From Lentzea cavernae (GTDB lineage: Bacteria > Actinomycetota > Actinomycetes > Mycobacteriales > Pseudonocardiaceae), in assembly GCF_014653695.1 (NCBI RefSeq), contig NZ_BNAR01000001.1:1178001-1242000 (forward strand): a stretch of 64,000 bases of DNA. Reading direction: 5' to 3'. Below, in pieces: positions 51,003 through 59,026 of the stretch. The notes under the pieces are model-generated. The model was given only the letters and a program-made list of their open reading frames with translations. It made no database searches and had not been told where the DNA came from. Each line of letters opens with the position of its first letter. Position 1 is the first letter of the stretch. Position numbers and translations under genes: made by a program.

Positions 51003-52286
51003 ATGACCCGACTGCGTACCGCGATCCCCGGCCCCAAGTCGCTGGAGCTCCAGGCGCGGCGCAAGGGTGCCGTCGCCGCCGGAGTCGGCTCGACGCTGCC
51101 CGCCTACGTCGACTCCGCCGACGACGGCCTGCTGATCGACGTCGACGGCAACCAGCTCATCGACCTCGGCTCCGGCATCGCCGTGACGAACGCGGGCAAC
51201 CCCGCGCCCGCCGTCGCCGAGGCGGTGCACGCGCAGATCGACAGGTTCAGCCACACCTGCTTCATGATCACGCCGTACGAGAGCTACCTCGAGGTCTGCG
51301 AGGCGTTGAACGAGCTCACGCCCGGCGACCACGAGAAGCGGTCGGTGCTGTTCAACTCCGGCGCGGAAGCCGTCGAGAACGCGGTCAAGATCGCCCGGCA
51401 CGTCACCGGCAGGCAGGCCGTCGTGGTGTTCGACCACGGCTACCACGGCCGCACGAACCTCACGATGGCGTTGACCGCCAAGAGCATGCCGTACAAGCAC
51501 CGGTTCGGCCCGTTCGCGCCCGAGGTCTACCGGGTGCCGGCGTCCTACCCGCTGCACGACGGCCTGACCGGTCCCGAAGCCGCGCAGCGGGCCGTCGCGG
51601 CGATCGAGAAGCAGGTGGGCGCGGACAACACCGCCGCTCTGGTGATCGAGCCGATCCAGGGCGAGGGCGGTTTCATCGACCCCGCCGAGGGCTTCCTCCC
51701 CGCGCTCGCGCAGTGGTGCCGTGAGCGTGGCGTCCTGTTCGTCGCCGATGAGATCCAGACCGGCTTCTGCCGCACCGGGTCGTGGTTCGCGCTCGACCAC
51801 GAGGGCGTGGTGCCGGACATGATCACCACGGCCAAGGGCATCGCGGGCGGTCTGCCGCTCGCCGCCGTCACCGGTCGCGCCGAGATCATGGACGCCGTGC
51901 ACGTCGGCGGCCTCGGCGGCACCTACGGCGGCAACCCGGTGGCGTGCGCGGCGGCACTGGGCACCATCCACACGATGCGCGAGCGCGACCTCAACGCCGC
52001 CGCACGCCGCATCGAGGAGACCGTGCTCGGCCGGCTCCGGGCGATCGCCGAGAAGACCGACGTCATCGCCGACATCCGCGGCCGTGGCGCGATGCTCGCC
52101 ATCGAGTTCACCGAACGCACGCCCGACGTCGCCGCGCGCGTCGCGAAGGCGTGCCACGAACAGGGTGTCGTCGTGCTGACGTGCGGCACCTACGGCAACG
52201 TGATCCGTCTGCTGCCCCCGCTGGTCATCCCGGACGACCTGCTCTCCGAAGGTCTCGACGTGCTCGAAGGAGCCCTGCTCGCATGA
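51003..52286 (+). CDS. gabT: 4-aminobutyrate aminotransferase
   Basis: The 427-residue PLP enzyme has the class III aminotransferase landmarks: NAGNPAPAVAEAVHAQI, VLFNSGAEAVENAVKIAR, HGYHGRTNLTMALT, LFVADEIQTGF and the PLP Lys in TTAKGIAGGLPLAAV. It converts GABA and 2-oxoglutarate to succinic semialdehyde and glutamate. The start ATG 51003 follows GAGGA. The stop overlaps the gabD start by 4 bases (ATGA), implying coupled translation of the two pathway enzymes. Confidence 0.93.
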   Translation: MTRLRTAIPGPKSLELQARRKGAVAAGVGSTLPAYVDSADDGLLIDVDGNQLIDLGSGIAVTNAGNPAPAVAEAVHAQIDRFSHTCFMITPYESYLEVCEALNELTPGDHEKRSVLFNSGAEAVENAVKIARHVTGRQAVVVFDHGYHGRTNLTMALTAKSMPYKHRFGPFAPEVYRVPASYPLHDGLTGPEAAQRAVAAIEKQVGADNTAALVIEPIQGEGGFIDPAEGFLPALAQWCRERGVLFVADEIQTGFCRTGSWFALDHEGVVPDMITTAKGIAGGLPLAAVTGRAEIMDAVHVGGLGGTYGGNPVACAAALGTIHTMRERDLNAAARRIEETVLGRLRAIAEKTDVIADIRGRGAMLAIEFTERTPDVAARVAKACHEQGVVVLTCGTYGNVIRLLPPLVIPDDLLSEGLDVLEGALLA

Positions 52287-53593
52287 TCGACTTCCACACA
52301 GCCGAAGACGTCGAGAACGCCGTCTCCCAGGCCGCCGCCGTCGCCCCCGAACTGGCCGCACTGCCCGCGCACCGCCGTGCGTCCGCTCTTGACCACGTCT
52401 CGCGCCGCCTGGCCGAACGCGCCGAGGAGTTCGCGCAGGCCATCAACGACGACTCCGGCAAGCCGCTGAAGTGGGCGCGCGTCGAGGTCACCCGGGCGAT
52501 CTCCACGTTCCGCTGGGCCTCGGAGGAGACCCGCCGCTTCTCCGGCGAACTGCAGCGCCTCGACACCGACCCGTCCGCCGAGGGCCGCCTCGCCCTGGTC
52601 CGCCGCGTGCCGCGCGGTCCGGTGCTGGGCATCGCGCCGTTCAACTTCCCGCTGAACCTGGTGGCGCACAAGGTGGCTCCCGCCCTGGCCGTCGGCGCCC
52701 CCATCGTGCTGAAGCCCGCACCCTCGACGCCGAAGGTCGCGTTCCTGCTCGGCGAACTGCTGGCCGAGACCGACCTGCCCGACGGCGCCTTCTCGGTCCT
52801 GCACCTGTCCAATGAGGACACCGCGAGGCTCGTCGAGGACCCGCGCCTGCCGGTGGTCTCGTTCACCGGCTCCGGCCCGGTCGGCTGGGGCATCAAGGAA
52901 CGCGTGCCGCGCAAGCACGTGACGCTCGAACTCGGCGGCAACGCGGCCGCGATCGTCGCCCCTGACTGGCAGGACGTCGAGTTCGCGGCACAACGCATCG
53001 CCACGTTCGCGATGTACCAGGCTGGCCAGTCGTGCATCTCGGTGCAGCGCGTCTTCGTGCACACCGACCTGTACGACGCGCTCTCGGAAGCCGTGGTGCG
53101 GCACGTGAACAAGCTCGACGTGGCGGGCGACGTCGGCCCGCTGATCAACGACGCCGCCGCCGACCGCGTCGAGGCGTGGGTCGAGGAAGCATCGGCCACC
53201 GTCCTGACCGGCGGCACCCGCGACGGCCGCACCTACGCCCCCACCGTGCTGACGGACGTGCCGGAGGACTCGAAGGTCAACGCCGAGGAGGTCTTCGGCC
53301 CGGTCGTCACCCTGACCCGCGTGGACAGCGTCGAGGAGGCGTTCGACCGCGTCAACGCGTCCCGCTACGGCCTGCAGGCCGGTCTGTTCACAACGGACGT
53401 ACGACTCGCTTTCCGCGCGGCGCAACGACTCCAGGTCGGGGGCGTGATCGTGGGCGACGTGCCGAGCTACCGCGCGGACCAGATGCCGTACGGCGGCGTG
53501 AAGGAGTCGGGCATCGGCCGCGAGGGCCTGCGCGCGGCGATGGACGACCTCACCGAACCCCGCGTCCTCGTCCTGACTGGCCTGGACCTCTAG
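52283..53593 (+). CDS. gabD: Succinate-semialdehyde dehydrogenase-like aldehyde dehydrogenase
   Basis: The 436-residue enzyme has the NAD(P)-binding and catalytic motifs of the ALDH fold: IAPFNFPLNLVAHKVAPALAVGAPIVLKPAPS, VSFTGSGPVGWGIKE, LELGGNAAAIV with the general-base Glu, and the nucleophilic Cys in YQAGQSCISVQRVFVH. It is somewhat shorter than typical SSADH (~450-480) at the N-terminus. Position directly after gabT supports succinic semialdehyde as substrate, giving succinate for the TCA cycle. Cofactor preference cannot be read safely. Confidence 0.88.
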   Translation: MIDFHTAEDVENAVSQAAAVAPELAALPAHRRASALDHVSRRLAERAEEFAQAINDDSGKPLKWARVEVTRAISTFRWASEETRRFSGELQRLDTDPSAEGRLALVRRVPRGPVLGIAPFNFPLNLVAHKVAPALAVGAPIVLKPAPSTPKVAFLLGELLAETDLPDGAFSVLHLSNEDTARLVEDPRLPVVSFTGSGPVGWGIKERVPRKHVTLELGGNAAAIVAPDWQDVEFAAQRIATFAMYQAGQSCISVQRVFVHTDLYDALSEAVVRHVNKLDVAGDVGPLINDAAADRVEAWVEEASATVLTGGTRDGRTYAPTVLTDVPEDSKVNAEEVFGPVVTLTRVDSVEEAFDRVNASRYGLQAGLFTTDVRLAFRAAQRLQVGGVIVGDVPSYRADQMPYGGVKESGIGREGLRAAMDDLTEPRVLVLTGLDL

Positions 53594-53649
53594 CCGGCCA
53601 GACCTCCGACGAATGGGTCGTTCTCGACCTTGACTGCGATGATCTGCGC

Positions 53650-54612
53650 GTGGCCGTCACGATCAGGGATGTAGCTCGCCAGGCGCAGGTCTCCGTCTCG
53701 ACGGTCTCGCGCGCGCTGAGCGCACCAGGCATGGTGAAGGAGGCGACCAGGCAACGGGTCCTGGACGTGGTGGCCGGCCTCGGCTACCAGCCGAACCGCG
53801 CGGCCCGCAGCCTGATCACCGGCCGCACCGGCAACCTCGGCATCGTGGTGCCCGACCTGCTCAACCCGTTCTTCCCCTCGATCCTGCGGGGCGTCCAGAC
53901 GAGGGCGGGCGAGGCGGGCACCTCGGTGTTCTTCTGCGACAGCAGGGAGGACCCGGCCACCGAGGCCGAGCTCGTGCGCACCATGTCGGCCCAGGTGGAC
54001 GGCGTGGTCCTCTGCGCCTCCCTGCTCTCCGACGACACGATCGAAGAACTGGCCGCACTGACCCCGCTCGTGCTGATCAACCGCATGGTGCCGGGCGTCT
54101 CGTCGGTCCTGATGGACAGCGCCTCCGGCATGGCACAGGTCGTCGCACACCTGGAGTCCCTGGGCCACGAACACCACGTCTACCTGGGCGGCCCGGCGGC
54201 AGCGTGGTCCAACACCCGCAGGATGCAGGGCCTGCAGGGCCGCGCGGAACTGCTCGGCTCGTTCGACCCGAACTTCACCGGCGGCTACGCAGCAGCAGAA
54301 CAGGCACTCAAAACAGGCGCGACGGCCTTCATCGCCTACAACGACCTCATCGCCCTGGGCGCACTCGCCTACCTGGCAGAACACAACGTCAGGGTGCCGG
54401 ACCAGATCAGCGTGACCGGCTTCGACGACATCCTGTACGCCACGATGTGCTCGCCACCCCTGACCACGGTCCACATGCCGACCGAGGACGCGGGCAAGGT
54501 GGCGGTAGATCTCCTGGCAACCCTGCTCGACGGCGGCCCCGCCGAGCACCGGGAACTCCCGACGACACTGGTGGTGCGCGGAAGCACGGCCAAACCTCGG
54601 ATGTCGGTCTGA
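53650..54612 (+). CDS. LacI-family regulator with a short sugar-binding domain
   Basis: The 320-residue protein has an N-terminal HTH/hinge (VTIRDVARQAQVSVSTVSRALSAPGMVKEATRQRV ... YQPNRAARSLITGRTG) and an effector domain with PDLLNPFFPSILRG, VDGVVLCASLL and VTGFDDILYATMCSPPLTTV. Around residue 200 the sequence passes directly from RRMQGLQGR to AELLGSFDPNFTGGYAA; relatives usually have about 13 more residues there, so this looks like a small internal deletion that may impair ligand binding. The GTG at 53650 is the start closest to the family N-terminus. It follows gabD by 56 bases in the same direction. Target unknown. Confidence 0.82.
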   Translation: MAVTIRDVARQAQVSVSTVSRALSAPGMVKEATRQRVLDVVAGLGYQPNRAARSLITGRTGNLGIVVPDLLNPFFPSILRGVQTRAGEAGTSVFFCDSREDPATEAELVRTMSAQVDGVVLCASLLSDDTIEELAALTPLVLINRMVPGVSSVLMDSASGMAQVVAHLESLGHEHHVYLGGPAAAWSNTRRMQGLQGRAELLGSFDPNFTGGYAAAEQALKTGATAFIAYNDLIALGALAYLAEHNVRVPDQISVTGFDDILYATMCSPPLTTVHMPTEDAGKVAVDLLATLLDGGPAEHRELPTTLVVRGSTAKPRMSV

Positions 54613-54748
54613 CTCCCGGTACCAATGGACCGGGCCTGATGGAGATCCTGCCCGCCACACCGGTAGGACGGACCTCGTCAGGCGTGATTCACCGAATCGC
54701 CCCGAACGCATTCATCACCATGAACACAGGGCCGATGCGGAGCGACCT

Positions 54749-54805
54749 CTAGTCGTACCCGCGAACGTGGCCATCCTCGTCGGCGAGAATTTCGTAGCCA
54801 TCCAT
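54749..54805 (-). CDS. 18-residue peptide with strong ribosome-binding site
   Basis: The minus strand reads ATG at 54805 six bases after AAGGAG, encoding MDGYEILADEDGHVRGYD and TAG. The acidic, Gly/Tyr-containing peptide matches no family I know. The strong ribosome-binding site, correct spacing and a 136-base noncoding stretch on its 3' side favour a genuine short gene; it could be a leader peptide, a signalling peptide or a RiPP-like precursor, although no modifying enzyme is adjacent. The upstream ~120 bases are relatively AT-rich and divergent from the CAP gene. Confidence 0.5.
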   Translation of the reverse strand: MDGYEILADEDGHVRGYD

Positions 54806-54925
54806 GCCAAGCTCCTTCTGCTGGTTGTCCGACCCACAAACCGTAGAGCCTCAGCGGCGTCCTGTGGAGTGAATTTACGCCGCAACCGGGTTACCCACCA
54901 CTAACCCAAAGGAGCCGCAGGGACC

Positions 54926-55513
54926 ATGCTCACCGCCCTGGCCACAGCAACTGCCCTGCTCCTGACCACCCCACCCACCCCCACCACCACCGACCCGGTC
55001 ACCAAGACCGTGCACACCATCAACGCCTACCGCGCAATGCACGGCGCGCCCCCTCTCTCACTCGATTCCGAAGTGTCAAGAACGGCGCAAGAATGGGCAG
55101 ACCACCTACACGAAACAAACGATTTCCAGCACAGACCGGGCAACCAGTACGGCGAGAACCTCTACGCGACGAGCCGCAAGAGATCAATCGATTCAGCCGC
55201 CGCCGACGCCCTCGAAGCCTGGTACCGCGAATCCCGCGGCTACGACTACGACGAAGAGATGACGCAGCAGAACATCAACCACTCACTGCTGCACTTCACC
55301 GCAATGGTCTGGAAGTCCACCACCCAGGTGGGCGTAGGCCTCACCCAGGGCCACAACGGCACCTACGTGGTAATCAACTTCGCCAAACGAGGCAACACCC
55401 TCAACCACTTCAGGGAGAACGTCCTCCCACCAACACCGAAGCCGAAGGCGAGCCGTCACGCGACGCCGCAGGCGAGCCGCTCTCAAGCGACGCCGCAGGC
55501 GAGCCGTCCTTAG
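54926..55513 (+). CDS. Secreted CAP-domain (SCP/PR-1) protein with repetitive C-terminus
   Basis: The 195-residue protein has a short signal peptide (LTALATATALLLTTP), a Pro/Thr spacer and a CAP domain: INAYRAMHGAPPLSLDSEVSRTAQEWADHL, FQHRPGNQYGENLYATS, and FTAMVWKSTTQVGVGL followed by VVINFAKRGN. The CAP His and Glu positions of the central cavity seem present (QHR, GENL, HFTAMVW). The C-terminal tail repeats ATPQASR twice, coded by tandem copies of a GACGCCGCAGGCGAGCC-like word (about 55450-55510), which looks like repeat expansion. CAP proteins are extracellular and of varied function. ATG 54926 follows AAAGGAG. Confidence 0.85.
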   Translation: MLTALATATALLLTTPPTPTTTDPVTKTVHTINAYRAMHGAPPLSLDSEVSRTAQEWADHLHETNDFQHRPGNQYGENLYATSRKRSIDSAAADALEAWYRESRGYDYDEEMTQQNINHSLLHFTAMVWKSTTQVGVGLTQGHNGTYVVINFAKRGNTLNHFRENVLPPTPKPKASRHATPQASRSQATPQASRP

Positions 55514-55855
55514 CCCTTAGCAAACGGCCTGGGCGGTGGGGTCCCGTCACGAGTCGCGCCACAGCTCTTGCTGCATGCAGGTAGGGGTGTCAACTCGACG
55601 CGCTTTTTGTCGAGTTGACACCCCTACCTGCATGTGGCCAGCTCCTGGTGCGACTTGTGACGGGACCCCACCGCCAACGCAACCCAACTACGAAACAGAC
55701 AGCCGCCCAACGAAACAGGCGTGCCATCTACCTACCGGCGGCGCCACCCCCCGATCAGATTGCCGGGGGTCTGGGGGCAGAGCCCCCAGGGGAAAGCACG
55801 CAACCGCAACAGGCCGCATCCAAGGCGACCACCAACCAACCCGCAACCCACAACC
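55514..55855. other. 342-base intergenic region
   Basis: No gene. It contains the large palindromic element at 55532-55675 and an A/C-rich stretch without recognised features. Confidence 0.6.
55532..55675. repeat. 144-base palindromic element
   Basis: Outer 19-base arms (55532-55550 and 55657-55675, GGCGGTGGGGTCCCGTCAC and its complement) and inner 26-base arms (55574-55599 and 55609-55634) are each perfect inverted repeats around the 9-base centre GCGCTTTTT. The segments between inner and outer arms also pair imperfectly (AGTCGC.CCA). The fold runs over the whole element. A mobile hairpin or structured RNA is possible; for a simple terminator it is unusually long. Confidence 0.8.
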
Positions 55856-56386
55856 TCAAAACGCCGAAGTCTCAGTAACCGCCCTCAAAGCCGCCACCAC
55901 AGCCGAAAACGGCGGCAACCCAACCCTTCCCGAAGGCACCGAACCAAGCCACCGAACCCCACCCCCATCAACCCGAGACGGCGGCAGCGGCACCAACGTC
56001 CCCAGCCGATGCGTCAACGCCCCCCGAGCCCTCAACCGAATCAAGTTGACCTGAGAAGCCTCATCAGCCGACTCAGTGAGGATCAACCACCTCTCCCCCC
56101 GCCGCCCGGGCAGCACCACCACAGGCCCGCCAAGCATCCGAACCCCCAGATACCGCTGCACCTCAGCCCCAACCCCGGCCGGCATCTCCACAGCGGACAC
56201 AACGTGATCGGTGGTCAGCAGCAACCGGTTCTCAGACCGCAACACCAACCACCCCCACCCCGAAAACCGCTCAATCGCACCCGCGAACGTGTCCAGCTGC
56301 GACAGAGCCCCACCAGACAGTGCCCCGGCAGGCAGAACCCCAGCAGACACAGCTCCAGCAGGTAGTACTCCTTCAGGCGAGCTCAT
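55856..56386 (-). CDS. Hypothetical protein, weakly like N-terminal region of actinobacterial primase-polymerase-type proteins
   Basis: The 176-residue product has an N-terminal repetitive stretch (GVLPAGAVSAGVLPAGALSG) and then a domain with FSGWGWLVLRSENRLLLTTD, VEMPAGVGAEVQRYL, GPVVVLPGRRGERWLILTE and LGTLVPLPPSRVDGGGVRWL. The order of a W-L strand, a V(E)MPAGVG helix start, a GxWxFLx strand and LPLPPSR resembles a region found in actinobacterial bifunctional DNA primase/polymerase-annotated proteins; this is from memory and not certain. No catalytic motif is visible. No clear ribosome-binding site distinguishes ATG 56386 from upstream in-frame starts. Confidence 0.5.
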   Translation of the reverse strand: MSSPEGVLPAGAVSAGVLPAGALSGGALSQLDTFAGAIERFSGWGWLVLRSENRLLLTTDHVVSAVEMPAGVGAEVQRYLGVRMLGGPVVVLPGRRGERWLILTESADEASQVNLIRLRARGALTHRLGTLVPLPPSRVDGGGVRWLGSVPSGRVGLPPFSAVVAALRAVTETSAF

Positions 56387-56505
56387 CGATCTCACCCTCA
56401 CTTCTCCCGGCCAACGGATGTAACCCCGATCACACGATTTGACTCCCGCCCCCACCAACTTCACTATCGGCCCGCCATCGGCACACTCGAACGGGGCTGG
56501 AGAGC

Positions 56506-57813
56506 GTGACCCACCTGAAGAACCGGCACGTCACCATGATCGCGCTGGGCGGTGTGATCGGAGCGGGTCTCTTCGTCGGGACGGGTGCGGGCATCGCCCT
56601 CGCCGGCCCGGCGGTGCTGATCTCGTTCGGCCTGGCCGGACTGCTGGCTCTGCTGGTCCTGCGCATGCTCGGTGAGATGGCGGCGGAGCACCCGAGTGGC
56701 GGCGCCTTCTCCGTGCACGCCGAGAAGGCGATCGGCCCGTGGGCCGGGTTCACGGTCGGCTGGACCTACTGGGCCGCGGTGGGCGTCGTGCTGGCCGTGG
56801 AAGCGACCGGTGCCGCCAAGATCGCCTCCACCTGGATTCCCGCGGTGCCGCAGTGGGCGTGGGTGCTGATCTTCATGTCGGCGCTCACGGCGGTGAACCT
56901 GACCAACGTCCGCAGCTTCGGCGAGTTCGAGTTCTGGTTCGCGGGCCTCAAGGTCGCGGCGATCGTCTTCTTCCTCGCGCTCGGTGTCGCGGCGATCGCG
57001 GGCCTTCTCCCGAACGTCGACTCCCCCGGCACGCAGAACCTCCAGGACTTCCTCCCCAACGGGTGGGGCGGTGTCGTGGCGGGTTTCATGGCGGTGGTGT
57101 TCGCGTTCGGCGGGCTGGAGGTCGTCACCATCGCGGCCGCGGACGCCGAGGACCCGCGGCACGCCGTCAGGAAGGCCGTCCGGACGTCCATGACGCGGCT
57201 GCTCGTCTTCTACCTCGGCTCGATGGCCGTGGTCGTGACGTTGTTGCCGTGGAACGACTCCGAGGTCGGCGCCAGCCCGTACGTCGCGGTGCTCGACCGC
57301 CTCGGCATCCCGGCGGCCGGGCAGGTCATGAACGTCGTCATCTTCGTGGCGCTGCTGAGCGCCATCAACGCCACCCTCTACGGCGCCGCGCGCATGCTCA
57401 GCTCGCTCGCCGAACGCGGCGAGGCGCCGAAAGCGTTGCTGAACAAGAAGAACGGCGTTCCCCGCAACGCCGTGCTCGCCTCGGTCGCGTTCGGCTTCTT
57501 CTCCGTGGTGCTCAACTACCTGTGGCCGGACACGGTGTTCCTGTTGCTACTCAACGCGGTGGGCTCGGCCCTGCTCGTCGTCTGGGCGTTCGTCGCGGTT
57601 TCCCAGATCCGGTTGCGCCGCACGATGGAGAACCCGGCGGTCCCGATGTGGGGCTACCCGTACCTGTCCTGGCTGGCGCTGGCCGCGATCATCGCCGTCA
57701 TCGTGCTGATGCTCAGCGACGAACAGGCCCGCGGGCAGATCCTGTCCACGGGCGTGCTCGTCGCCGTCGTGGCGGCGGTGGCGCTGATCAGGTCGGCGCT
57801 GATCAGCCGGTGA
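56506..57813 (+). CDS. APC-family amino acid permease (GABA/aromatic type)
   Basis: The 435-residue protein has about twelve membrane segments and the APC signature near the N-terminus (MIALGGVIGAGLFVGTGAGIALAGPA), EMAAEHPSGGAFSVHAEKAIGPWAGFTVGWTYW and FAFGGLEVVTIAAADAEDP. It belongs to the proton-coupled amino acid transporter branch that includes GabP, CycA and AroP; a GABA role would fit the gab operon 3 kb upstream but is not proven. GTG 56506 is the start used; GGAG lies only 3 bases upstream, so the exact start is uncertain. Convergent 11-base overlap with the NlpC/P60 gene. Confidence 0.88.
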   Translation: MTHLKNRHVTMIALGGVIGAGLFVGTGAGIALAGPAVLISFGLAGLLALLVLRMLGEMAAEHPSGGAFSVHAEKAIGPWAGFTVGWTYWAAVGVVLAVEATGAAKIASTWIPAVPQWAWVLIFMSALTAVNLTNVRSFGEFEFWFAGLKVAAIVFFLALGVAAIAGLLPNVDSPGTQNLQDFLPNGWGGVVAGFMAVVFAFGGLEVVTIAAADAEDPRHAVRKAVRTSMTRLLVFYLGSMAVVVTLLPWNDSEVGASPYVAVLDRLGIPAAGQVMNVVIFVALLSAINATLYGAARMLSSLAERGEAPKALLNKKNGVPRNAVLASVAFGFFSVVLNYLWPDTVFLLLLNAVGSALLVVWAFVAVSQIRLRRTMENPAVPMWGYPYLSWLALAAIIAVIVLMLSDEQARGQILSTGVLVAVVAAVALIRSALISR

Positions 57814-58327
57814 CGTTCTTCAGCCGGTAGGGCTTGTACTTCGTGTTCTTCAGGCCGTAGGTGAGCACGCGGTGGTCGGTGCCGTGGCTGCCGCGCTGCT
57901 CGTAGGCCATGTACTGCGACTTGTCGGCCTTCGTCCACTTCTCGAAGATCACGACGTGCCGGAAGTCGTCACCGGGTTCGTCGACCGGGTCGATGAAGAG
58001 ATCACCCGGTTTCAGATCGGCGATCTTGATCGGTGTCGAGTACTTGCTGGTCGCGAGAGCAACGGTGTTCGGCCCGCCCTTGGGATTCGCATTTCCCAGC
58101 GTGGCGGCCATTGAAACAAAGCCCGAGCAGTCCTGCCGGTACCCGTCCTTCCAGTACTTCGACATGCTGTACGGCACCTGCTTGCCGTTGTTCGCGGTGA
58201 GCCACGTGGCTGCCCTCTTCAGCACGTCGGCCCTGCTGATCTGCGCTTCCGGTGTCGCGGACGCCGTCGGCGCACCGACGAGAACGAACGCGAAGAACAC
58301 GGCGACAACACTTGAAATGAATTTCAC
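57803..58327 (-). CDS. Secreted NlpC/P60-like peptidase or amidase
   Basis: The 174-residue protein begins with a signal peptide (KFISSVVAVFFAFVLVGAPTASA) and contains the papain-like catalytic Cys in YRQDCSGFVSMAATLGN and a His in FRHVVIFEKW, the layout of NlpC/P60 or CHAP-like cell-wall hydrolases. The LKPGDLFIDPVDEPG strand motif before the His is typical. Substrate is probably peptidoglycan peptides. GTG 58327 is used because GGGGGAAG precedes it; ATG 58342 is an alternative. It is monocistronic and convergent with the permease gene. Confidence 0.8.
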   Translation of the reverse strand: MKFISSVVAVFFAFVLVGAPTASATPEAQISRADVLKRAATWLTANNGKQVPYSMSKYWKDGYRQDCSGFVSMAATLGNANPKGGPNTVALATSKYSTPIKIADLKPGDLFIDPVDEPGDDFRHVVIFEKWTKADKSQYMAYEQRGSHGTDHRVLTYGLKNTKYKPYRLKNVTG

Positions 58328-58475
58328 GACTTCCCCCTGCATCGAGAAGAGCGAATCTCGTGGCTCCACCGGAGCACGGGGCAGGGAGCGAGTCAAGGAT
58401 CGTTCGCACAATCACTGAACACGTCCGACTTTCGTGGTAACTCGTCCGAGCGAATTCACCACCCACATCGGGGAA

Positions 58476-58733
58476 CTAAGCAGAACGGCTCTGCGGCGTC
58501 AGCAGTTCGTTGATGGAATCGAGCGAGATCCCGAGAGCGCCGGCGAGCGCGGCGATGGTGAAGAACGACGGTGTGGGGGCGCGTCCCGTCTCGATCTTGC
58601 GCACGGTCTCGGCCGAGAGACCGGCGCGGGCCGCGATCTCGACCATGCTCTCGTCACCGCGGGCGTCGCGCAGCAACTGACCGAGCCGCCGGCCGCGATC
58701 CCGTTCCAGTGACGTCAGGGGGATGCGCACCAT
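58476..58733 (-). CDS. Small XRE-family regulator
   Basis: The 85-residue protein is nearly all helix-turn-helix: RGRRLGQLLRDARGDESMVEIAARAGLSAETVRKIETGRAPTPSFFTIAALAGALGISLDSINELL. This is a single-domain XRE protein of the type that regulates an adjacent operon. No binding site is clear. ATG 58733 starts MVRIPLTSLERDRG; GCATGG-like context without a strong ribosome-binding site. It is divergent from the conserved-looking leader at 58831. Confidence 0.82.
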   Translation of the reverse strand: MVRIPLTSLERDRGRRLGQLLRDARGDESMVEIAARAGLSAETVRKIETGRAPTPSFFTIAALAGALGISLDSINELLTPQSRSA

Positions 58734-58830
58734 GCCTGCGGATTCTACGCGAAACAGACGCGCCGGACGACGTGAGAAAAGTCCGTTGCACGGCCGGGCG
58801 ATCCCGACATAGGTTCGAAGTACACAAGAG

Positions 58831-58928
58831 AGGAGGTGGTCCAAAGTTGTATAGCTACAGGACTCGTGAGGTGGCTGTCCGCTAGGACCGCCTTTGGTGA
58901 CGCCTAGTCGCAAACCCAGGCAGCCACC
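58831..58928 (+). promoter_or_regulatory. Structured leader-like segment with AGGAGG and overlapping mini-ORFs
   Basis: A strong AGGAGG (58831-58836) precedes a TTG at 58847 (12 codons, LYSYRTREVAVR, stop at 58885) and an overlapping GTG frame from 58836 (23 codons, stop at 58907). CTAGG/CCTAG (58882-58886, 58903-58907) and GGTGGCTG/CAGCCACC (58870-58877, 58921-58928) inverted repeats can fold over the second half. No long gene follows on this strand. It looks like a translated leader or small RNA rather than random DNA; function unknown. Confidence 0.4.
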
Positions 58929-59026
58929 CGACCCCCGGACTTCGAGCGCTGGTCCCGCTCGGCCTGCTCGCGCAGGAGTCGTCCGGGGGTTGTCCCGTTC
59001 CAGGGCACGGCGGCATTTCCACGCCA

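Noticed and set aside
54639-54752. 37-codon plus-strand ORF starting MEILPATPVGRTSSGVIHRI
   Set aside because: Weak ribosome-binding context and no recognisable family. Its stop shares CTAG with the 18-residue ORF on the other strand; kept as a remote possibility only.
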